The translations under genes were made by a program, and so were the position numbers. The notes beneath the pieces were generated by a model. It made no database searches, was not told the origin of the DNA, and saw only the letters and a list, made by a program, of their open reading frames with translations. This document shows positions 52,870-61,528 of a stretch of DNA of 64,000 nucleotides, one piece after another (the first letter of the stretch is position 1; each line of letters begins with the position of its first letter). This DNA is from Zopfochytrium polystomum (taxonomy: Eukaryota > Chytridiomycota > Chytridiomycetes > Chytridiales > Chytridiaceae). The stretch lies in the NCBI GenBank assembly GCA_025765615.1, contig JAIVFJ010000027.1:248001-312000 (forward strand), written 5' to 3'.

Positions 52870-53590
52870 CGAGCATTTGTTGTGGATGCTGCAAGTCAGG
52901 GGCATTGACTTGTCAATTTTCTCTCTCTCTGTTTTTGGGCCATTTCTCTTTTCCTTTTTTCTTCAATCTGATTTCTGTCCTTTGGCGTCAATACAGAGTC
53001 CCTTCAAGTCCATCTGTTCCTTGTCAAGTGGGTAGAGGAAGCTGGTACACACACCCAGGTGAGTATGTCATCTCTTAGTGAGGCCCCTCTTAAGGCGCCA
53101 CAGGTGGGGAATGTTGTTGGCCCCTCTTGTGATGGCATGACACTGCTGGGTCTGTGTTGGAGTGAGGATCCTAGGTGCCTGCCCACTGAGACGACGACAA
53201 TGGCAGGTCGTTGCCCGTCGCCTCCCGTCCTGTGAGGGTGTTGGGGGCTGTGCTCCGCACAGCCCCCAACACCTGAGAGTTTGATCTACTTGTGCCTGCC
53301 TCGGTCCTAGTGCTGCGAGAGTGAGATGTGTGAGTACGAGTGTGATGCAACAAAGTCCATTGGTAGAGTGATCATGCTGACGCAGCCTGGCGGGGTGCGT
53401 GTACAATCATCAGTGTGTCTGCGTGCAAGTTCCCAACCCCTGCGACAAGGGGCTCTAGGTTGCGTCCTATCCTTCCTGTTGCTATTAACTGTTCCTGTTG
53501 TGTTTGAGATTAGGTTCGTTGCAAGATAAAGCCCCTGTTGCCTCTTCTCTCTTTTATTCTGCAGTTGTGTTGCACCCTCAGTGTTGAGAT
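52870..53590 (-). repeat. Repeat A, copy A4 (inverted, partial)
   Basis: The minus strand matches the interior of copies A2 and A3, including the ATAAAGAGAGAGAAGAGG-type purine-rich phrase, the CACAGCAATAGGAC phrase and the GACAAGTCAATGCC area. Both termini are missing. Non-coding. Confidence 0.65.
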
Positions 53591-54485
53591 TTCAGCCTAG
53601 GAAGTTAGCTTCCTATGTCAACAGCAGCCTCGTGCCGCTGCTGATGCAACTTACACTAAGTCAGGCAAGCTGAAAGGCCTAATCTGAATCCAACGAAAAG
53701 AGTTAGGTGAAGACGGCGGTGATTCTAGCTTTGCTTTACTAGGCTACACCAGCGAGGACAATGCAATTAGAATCACACTCAATGGGTTCTGAGAAATGTT
53801 GAACTGGGGCAGCTCACAGCAGCTCCAGGTCACCTGACTTTTGTCTGAACCAATGTTGAACCAAGGACTCGTTGATTTGAAATGCCCCTGATGATTTCAA
53901 ATCATCTTTCTTCTGTGGGAAGACTGGTCACTGGACACAGACCTCTGGACAGACCTTGGTTGATTTGAAATGCTCCTGAAGATTTCAAATCATTTTCCCC
54001 TCTCTGTGGGGAGACCAGTGCTTGCACACTGTGCTCCACACAGAGCTTGGTTGATTTGAAATGCTCTGAATATTCCAAATCACCCTCCCTCTGTGGGAAG
54101 GGGTTTACAACACCTCCCCAGAGCAGAGTCCTGTCTGAAGCAGTTTGCAACTTGTTCAGATAGGCAAACAGGAAAACTGGCCAACCTCCCTGCAGGAGTA
54201 TAAATTGGGCAGAGTTACTTATTGAAAAAAAAGGCACTCTCACTCCAATTTGCCAGTCCCTGTCTAAAACAAGCTCTCTTTACCCACTTGCCCTTAGTCG
54301 CTTGCTACACTCGCTCCCTTGTACAAGTTCTTGATTCAAGTCTCAGTTCCTTGACCCTTCACCCTTCTTGCGACACCACCTCCACTCACGACGTCGCCTT
54401 CTACACTGCAACTTCAACACTCAGGAGTGCCCTTCCATTTCCCCACGCACCGGCCCGTGACCATGCAAGTAATGAGTGCTCCCGC
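53591..54485. other. Non-coding mobile DNA with hairpin-bearing tandem units
   Basis: A repeat-B-like phrase (GACAATGCAATTAGAA) occurs near 53.76 kb. Three tandem units of about 90 bp follow at 53873-54095 and are described separately. A TATA-like GGAGTATAAATTGGG lies near 54.19 kb, directly before repeat A3, and resembles a retroelement promoter. No gene is recognisable. Confidence 0.45.
53873..54095. repeat. Three tandem ~90-bp units with inverted GATTTGAAAT/ATTTCAAATC arms
   Basis: The phrase GATTTGAAATGC starts at about 53873, 53962 and 54052. In the first two units the complementary GATTTCAAATC follows about 10 bp later, so each can fold into a hairpin. The third arm is eroded (ATTCCAAATC). 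A shared CTCTGTGGGAAG-like segment follows each unit. Confidence 0.75.
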
Positions 54486-56254
54486 TGTGAGACTATACTC
54501 ACTCCTTTGACCCTGCGATCTGGGCCCTAGAGTGAGGGAAAGCAAATAATAGGCTAAAACTAACTTTATTGGGCTGTTGTCTTGGGGGTGTTTCAACCCT
54601 ACTACTTGCCTTGTCCACAAAGTATCCCTACTGATCTGTCTGTCTAACAGGGGTCTCAAACACAAAGAATGAACATTCAGAGGGACAATCCTCTGAAGGA
54701 TCGGTGCCAGAGCACCGATTACTTGCGTGGCTGCAGGCTGATGCGAGGGGAAATGGAAGGGCACTCCCGAGGGCGCAACACAACTGCAGAATAAAGAGAG
54801 AGAAGAGGGAAATGGGGGTTTTATCTCAGGAACCTTATCTCAAATACAATAGGAGTGGTTAATAGCGACGGGACGGGCAGGGCGCAACCTAGCGCCCCTT
54901 GTTGCAGACAGTGCTGCAGGAGCCCTTGTCGTTGCCAGCGACAGGGGGGAGAGAGAGAAGGGAGTCGACTATGTAGGGGTCGGAAGGTCGCCAGCAGGGA
55001 ACTTGCACGTGGAAACACCTGCAATCGTACACGCACCCCGCTGGGCTGTGTTGGCACGATCACTCGACCAACAGGCTTTATCGCATCGCACTCGTACTCA
55101 CACAACTCACCCTCACAGCAATAGGACCAAGGCAGGCGCTTGTAGATCAAACTCTCAGGTGTCAGGGGCTGCACTGGGCGCAGCCACCAACACCCTCGCG
55201 CGGACGGGAAGGTTGGGGACGACGACTCCGTTGTCATCGCCACCACCACCACCGTCGTCATGGCAGGCAAGCAACAGGGATCCTCACTCCAACACAGAGC
55301 CGGCAATGTCACACAGTCACTGGTTAGGCCAGCTGCATTCCCCACCCACGGCCCCTTAAGAGGAGCCCCACCAAGGGACCATGTGCACACCCAGGTGTGT
55401 ACCATCTCTCACTACCCTCACCTTCGCGAGCCAGATGGATTTGAAGGGACTCTGTGTTGGTGCCAAAGGACAGAAATCAGATTGAAGAAAAAAAGGAAAA
55501 AGCGAAATGGCCCAAAAACAGAGAGAGAGAAAATTGACAAGTCAACCCCCTGACTTGGAGCATCCACCACAAATGCTCTAAGTCCCCCCAACCCTATGCA
55601 TATATGTACAAGTGCCGAAAATAAATAATAAATTAGGTGGGCTTGGGGTACAGCCTGTCAGGCACCCCATCCCTAGGCAGTCAGGCAGTATCTGTTAGTC
55701 ACTGAAAAAGAAAATATGTTAAGAAAACCTTGGCACAATGGAAACTGTTGAGACGAAAGTTGTAAAAGCAGGCCCAATAATAAAGGCAGTTTGCTGCAAA
55801 TACACTTTGATAACGCCTTGGAAACTAAAGAACCGGGAATAATAATAGTGTCAGGAACAGGGCAGGACAGGACAAGGCAGACAAGGAACTGAGAGGAGTG
55901 ATGATTGTATTGGAAACAATAATTCACTTGAGGGATGGGACAGGTCCCCCATCCCCCTTTTATACCTTTTGAGAGTCTTCCTTGTCAAGACTCAAAGAAA
56001 GTTCCAGAAAGAGCAATTAGTAATACAATGATACCAATGATACCAATGACAACAAGACAAGTCAGGAAAGCAAAGAAGGTTCCAGAAGGTTCCACAAGGT
56101 TCCATGAAGGAATGTTCTAGAAGGTTCCAGAGGTTTCCAGAGGGTGATTCATAACAAATAGGGATCCCGATCCTTGCGGTTTTATGACAGGTACGCTTGT
56201 TTTTGCAAATAAAATCCCTAGACTTTATCACTGAGACCTCGGTGTAGTCTCACA
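54486..56254 (+). repeat. Repeat A, copy A3 (full-length, contains a solo LTR)
   Basis: Begins TGTGAGACTATACTC and ends GTGTAGTCTCACA. These termini are near-perfect inverted repeats of about 12 bp. Without the 313-bp insertion the element is about 1.46 kb. It encodes no protein I recognise. TG...CA ends fit an LTR of a large retroelement, while the perfect inverted ends also fit a non-autonomous DNA transposon. No matching 5-bp duplication is seen at its flanks. Confidence 0.75.
55849..56156. repeat. Solo LTR (TGTCAGGAAC...ATAACA) with AATAG duplication
   Basis: The 308-bp insert is flanked by AATAG at 55844-55848 and 56157-56161. Copy A2 shows the unoccupied sequence around 22990-23000. 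The insert contains a TATA-like TTTTATACC, and a run of GGTTCCANAA units toward its end. It differs in sequence from the family 1 and 2 LTRs, so it represents a third family. Confidence 0.8.
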
Positions 56255-56258
56255 TTGC

Positions 56259-56471
56259 ACTGATCCTTCAGACGATTGTGCCTCTGAATGTTCATTATTT
56301 GTGTTTGAGAACCCTGTTAGACAGATCAGTAGAGATACTTTGTGGACTAGGCAAGTAGTAGGGTTGAAACACCCCCTAAACAACAGCTCAATAAAGTCAG
56401 TTTAGCCTATTATTGCTTTCCTTCACTCTAAGGCCCGGATCCTGGGTCAAAGGAGTGAGTGTAGTCTCACA
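56259..56471 (-). repeat. Repeat A, copy A5 (inverted 5-prime end)
   Basis: This is the reverse complement of the first 210 bp of repeat A, ending at GAGTGTAGTCTCACA. It lies immediately after copy A3 in opposite orientation, so the two form a head-to-head or tail-to-tail palindromic arrangement. Confidence 0.7.
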
Positions 56472-57179
56472 TTTAAGAATGCAACATTCAAGAATTTTGC
56501 GGTTGGATAACCTTGAGAGTCCTTTGCTCAACAAAGTATCCAGTGCATACTAGAAGGATTCATTCTGCTTACCAATTGTCCAAAACGGTGCAGCCATTTG
56601 CAGAGCGATTGATCATATTCCTCCTACAGGCTGCATTTGAAGCCTTTGAGTCACTCTGTTGTTTGCTGCTGGCGATGACTTTGCCAACTGGTTCAGGGTC
56701 TGTGTGGTCCTCGCCCTCCTCGTCAAGATTGGTTCCGTGGAGATTGTTTTTCTCTTTTGTTCCAAAATGAGCCTTTGCGGAATCATTCAGAATTCTGCTC
56801 CACACCAGCCTGCAGCCACACACGTCCACTGGGGTTTGCCCGACCTCGTTTTTGCCTATTATTTGTTTTCCCTTACTCTTCGGCCCAGATCCTACCTCTG
56901 AGAGAAAGCCAACGTTGGCATTAATGCTGCGGGTGAAACATTTGGACGATGTCCGATTGAGGTCTTGTCCGATTCTTTTTTTAAAAAGACGTAATGGAAT
57001 AGTCGCTCTGCGCCGCAGCACATGTAGCGGCAAGGCAAGGCGCACAAGCGCATGCAGTGCTCACAATTTGATGACTGTTCCACCACCGGCGGCGCGATCG
57101 CTGATTGGTGCGAGCGCGTGTGCGGCCAAGACCAAGGCCGTCAAGAACAACAACAACAACAACAACAACAGTTACAACA
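56472..57179 (+). other. Upstream region of the TIR gene
   Basis: The left part is decayed repeat-like sequence (a phrase resembling repeat A, CCTATTATTTGTTTTCCCTTACTC, occurs near 56.86 kb). The right part leads into the TIR gene and contains a CAACAA run just before the ATG at 57180. No gene is visible. The promoter is presumably here, so it lies close to mobile DNA. Confidence 0.4.
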
Positions 57180-60100
57180 ATGACGACGACCACCACCACC
57201 AACGGAGACACGGCGAACGCCGCCGCCGAAGCCGCCGAAGGCGCCGACGGTGCCGCAGGCAATATTAACAGCATTACCACTACCGATGCCGCCGCTGCCG
57301 ATGAACCCGTCAGCGAGGAAATCACGCAAAAGCTCTTCCACATATTCATGTACGTGAACCACGCTTTTCGCTCGCTTGGTCGCTGCCCTTGTTGGTGTAC
57401 GTGGCGCAGCGATTCGCGCTACTCTGCGTGTAACCACAGCTGTTCTCTGCTCTCCCCACCCAGATCGTACCGCGTGCGCACGGATGCCGAACTTGCCGAG
57501 AAGCTGTGCGACAAGCTGCAGTCCCTGTCCATCCTGAACGAGCAGCGCGACATTCGCATACGATGCTTTCTGGACAAGCAGAACCTCACCCAAGGGGAGG
57601 ATTTCGAGGCGGAGTTCATGGCCGGTTTGACCGGCAGCTGCCTCTTTCTGCCCCTCGTGTCGGAGGAGTGCCTCCGCTCCATGCTGAACCTCAGAGATGG
57701 TGGAGAGGACAACGTCATTCGAGAGTGGGAAACGGCCGTCGCGATGCGCGCGAAGCGAGAGATTGACATTATTCCCATCCTCGTGGGCAGCTTTGAAACC
57801 ACGGCGGACGGATTGCGCCTCTACAAACGCTTCAGCGCTTTCTGGTTTGCAAACGAGATCCCCCCCGTGCTCATCTCAAACTCGCCAACGAATACCACCG
57901 CGAAGGACACGGTATCCAGCTTATTTCGGCTCCAGGGTATCTTTCTCAACCCGTCGGAGCTCTCAGACAAAATTACCGCAATCATCAACCGCTTTTCAAC
58001 TGACGTTTGGCCAAAATACCGTCCGTTCTGGGCCAACCAAGAGGACCTCGGAGCCGAACCAGTCTACACGTGTGTCCAGTGCTTCAAGGATTTCACCCGC
58101 TCGACGAACGCCGATGGAAGCTGCCGTTTCCACTTGACCGACGGACCGAAGCCAGAGTGGAGTAGTGAGTATGCCTGTTGCGGTTCAGCGGATCCGGAAA
58201 TGGGCTGCACGCGCAACAAACATCGTGCGAAGCACCACAACGACTACCAGTACGGTCAGCGCATAGTGTGGATGGCATCAATTCGCAACTATACCGACAG
58301 GTCTGAGGCACTTGCGGAATTGTACGTTGGAGACGATAGCTTGTTCTCTTGGTCGATCGGACGAGACGCGGTGGTAGAGGTTGGGCGAACAGTGGGTTCT
58401 CGGGACTTTGCCGACAAACTTTATATCTATGGCAATGTCAGAGGACATACATGGTTCAACGTCTTTGCCAAGGATGAAATGGGAACAGCGGACGACAAGA
58501 AACCGATATTTCGATTGAGCCATTTTTCTGGAGTGTGGGCTGAGGCCAATTGGTTGGTTTTCGACGGTGAGGTGTCTGGCGTTCGGGTAAGAAAGCCAAA
58601 GCTGTCTACACAGTGCGGTGAGTAACTTAACGTACTCTTCATGAATTTTCCGTAGTTATCCTGTGGAAGCGCAACTTCGTTGAATCCTCGTGTTTGCCGC
58701 ATTCGATTTGCATGGCCAGAGCACACTGACGGTGAAGGCCCACGTGAGGTATTCACCGAATACGAAGATACTCCTGTGTTTGGCGAATTGCCACTGTCGC
58801 CCTCAACGAACCACACGCTCCCAAAGACCGAGATTCTTGTTGCCGGACCGACCCTAGTGCTTCCTTCTCCGAGGAAGCGGGACACAAATCTTCCAGTCTG
58901 GTCGTCACCAGGCTGCCCCTTACGACTAAAAGTGTCCAACGTTGAAGTACGCCACCACTCTTACACGGACAGAGACTTTTTTCATGTCGATGCCGTGGTA
59001 ATTAATTCCTCAAGCGAAGTTAGCAGTGTCCTGGATGCACGTGCGTTTGCAAAACTAAGAGGTGACGATAGTGACCCGCCCCTGATTTTTCCGGATATCC
59101 CTCCTCCCGATGAGGACGAGGACGAAACCTGGGTCACACTGACCCGAAGCTGGCTCACGGTGAATGGCACGGAAGCGAAGGGCGAAGCTCCTCCTGCCCC
59201 ACCACCTGTACCTCTCCAGCCCGTTGCTCCTATCGTTCGACCCGGCTTTCGCCCCATCATCCCACCACCACCCATATACCGCCCTGTGAAAGTGGAGGCG
59301 CCAGGCCTACCGCTGGTTGTTCCTGCGAACGGAGGTCTTGCAATGAGCTTCAAGGCCGCTGTCCCTACTCGCCGGTACGGCGGCAAGAATGTCGGCACAA
59401 CTTGGCTGAATTTTTCGTGGATTGGAATGAAGACTCGGTCGCCCGTTCTTCTCGACTTGGAGCTGGAAGACGCCAGTGGGCGGACTTTCGGCGGCATGGC
59501 AGAGTGAGCAGATGCTGGCTCATCTTTGATTGATCTCATCCTGAAATCGATGTTTGCTTTTTGATAAATCCCTTCCTTGCAAAGGTTTGTTCTGCCCAAA
59601 GTCAAGCTGAATGCCCCCGAACCAGATACAGAATTTTGGCTCCCGTGCGACGAGCTGGACCGATTCGACCGCTCGCTGCTTCAAATCACAAGCAAAAACG
59701 TCCTCTCCGAGTTCAGGAGCTCGACCGACCCCTCGAGCCCGCGAAACTCGGACTACCCCGTCTTCCGCCTACGGTGCGTGACCTTCTCCGTCGTCATCTG
59801 CGTCGGGCACCTCCGCAACATGGCGAACGAGGCCGTCCGCGTGCGGGCAAACACGCCGCACAACAAGGTGCAAGCCCAGGGCGGCGAGCACGCCGCGTTC
59901 GTCGACGTGTCCAAGTTTGTCTTTCCCGACAGCGGCACCGTCGGCAGCCTTCGCCTCCGCGCCGTAGCCCTCGTCGACCTCCGCCGCAAGGTCGTGTACG
60001 CGCTGCGCTTCGAGATCGCGAACGCGTCCATGCACGCCGTGGGCTACTACCCGGTCCCCGTCTACGGCGACGCGCTCATCGACGCCCCTCGCGCGGCGGA

Positions 60101-60545
60101 AACCGGTGTGCCGCCCGCGGACGTTGACGCCGCGGCAGTGGAAGCGGACGTCCGGTGGAGCGTTCCCGGCCCGCCGAAGGTGTGGTCGCCTGACGGCGTG
60201 CAGGAGGGCGTCGAGGGCATAACGCAGTCCACTGCGCCCGTGGCGCCGCGCGTGACATTCGACAAGGACGGCAGCGCCACGGCGGGGGCGACGGCTGCCG
60301 CCCCCGCCGTGGACGTGCGCGCCCTCGCCGAAGCGCTCCGGCCGGTGATCCGGGAAGAGGTGGACGCGGCGGTGCGAAGCGCGGTTGCGCGCGAGATGGC
60401 GGCGGTGGAGAGCCGCTTGGCGAGCGTCGTTCGGGAGGAGCGGGCCGCCGCTGTCGCCGTCATCGAGCGCAGCGTCAACGAGGCTGCGACCGCAACCGCG
60501 GCGGTGACGGTCCGGCAGATCGAGCGCAAGCTGGGGACTTTGTAG
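57180..60545 (+). CDS. TIR-domain protein with CHORD-like zinc motif and C-terminal coiled coil
   Basis: Four exons: 57180-57349, 57464-58586, 58656-59503, 59585-60545; 1033 residues. After a Thr/Ala-rich leader, splicing restores the TIR box FISYR (56-60). Then come CFLDKQNLTQGEDFEAE, with Glu105 in the place of the NADase glutamate of SARM1-type TIRs, the strand CLFLPLVSEECL, and IDIIPILVG. Residues 260-310 form C-x2-C-x13-C-x2-H-x14-CC-x8-C-x4-H with NADGSCRFH, very like a CHORD zinc domain (N-x-DGSC-x-Y/F-H ... CC ... GC ... KH). Two beta-rich regions and an acidic Pro-rich linker (PPPDEDEDE; PIIPPPPIYRP) follow. An Ala/Glu/Arg-rich coiled coil (about 960-1033) ends the protein. TIRs signal or cleave NAD; CHORD proteins are Hsp90 cochaperones. 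There is no NB-ARC or membrane segment. The function is unknown. Confidence 0.85.
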
Positions 60546-61528
60546 GGGCGCGTTTGCTTTGTGGACTTGTGTTTGTGTACGGAGGCTTGTGACTCGCCGA
60601 CTGCCAAATAAAATCAGAAACGCAATCACGAGCACATACCAAAGCGCGCCATCAGGGCGTGCCTTGACGAAATTAACGCCCCGGACGCCAACCACCACGA
60701 AGCGCTGACCCGATCCACCTCAGGTCTTCATCTCGGCCGCGCCTGTCGAGATCGGCACCAACGACGAGACCGTCGCCAGCCTCATGCGGAGCAAAGGCAT
60801 AACTCAAAAGGCACGCGCTCTCGGCTCAAAAGCCGAGCAAAAGCATAACACCAGCAGGGATTGGCCATTCTTGTTGCCCCAAGGCTCCTTCATGGGACCA
60901 CAACCCTTGTGACAGCCCTGTCCACTGCCTAGTCATGAATGTCGCCCTTCATTGCGACAATCCTCCAGATATACAGTAAATAGCCCAGCTCAATAGTCGG
61001 TCACCAGCTTCGCACGCTACGTACCAAGTAAAAGACTAATTTACCTGCTGCCTTTCGTCGGTCTCCAAATCGAGAGAGGCCGCCCTAAAGTTTCATCACG
61101 GGAACGCAGTGTTCCAAATCCCTTTGTCCGCCATCGAGCAGTGTTTTTTGCGAGGGCAGGGGGCTCTCTTATTATTTTTTTCCCCTCGTCCAATTGGCAA
61201 CCAATTAGGACTTCAGCTTACGCACAAGAGAAATGGGAAGTCGGGAAGGAGAGGGACAAAAAAAGATTAGGAAAGGAAAGAAGGTTACTACAGTCGAACA
61301 AGAAAAAAACAAAAATAATAAAAAAAGGTAACGTAACAGCCACAGCAAGCCATTGCAACGCGGGGAAAGGGGGGCAGGAATTCGCAGTAAATATCCACGC
61401 GCACATTTCATCCGAACAACGGGGCATACCCAATGCTAACGCACACACACACACACAACACCCGCACACACAAACATCAACACGCCGTCAGTCTCACACG
61501 CCTCTCACGCATCGCGCGCATTCTTCGT
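60546..61528. other. Convergent intergenic region
   Basis: Lies between the stops of the TIR gene and the Nrd1/Seb1-like gene. It contains the polyadenylation signal of the TIR gene and, at 61440-61470, a CA-rich microsatellite. A-rich sequence at 61250-61330 lies in the 3-prime flank of the minus-strand gene. No gene seen. Confidence 0.45.
60607..60612 (+). terminator. Candidate polyadenylation signal of the TIR gene
   Basis: AATAAA occurs 62 bp after the TAG stop, a normal distance for a eukaryotic 3-prime end signal. No cleavage site was determined. Confidence 0.5.

Noticed and set aside
57105..58625. Continuous 506-codon frame as the complete TIR gene
   Set aside because: It begins at a TTG, reads through an intron that breaks the FISYR box, and ends inside a second intron. 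Splicing gives a better TIR motif and joins to downstream exons in frame.
58618..58655. Alternative donor GTGAGT at 58618 for intron 2 of the TIR gene
   Set aside because: A stronger-looking donor, but it puts the next exon in a frame that stops within about 25 codons. GTAAGA at 58587 keeps the long frame open.
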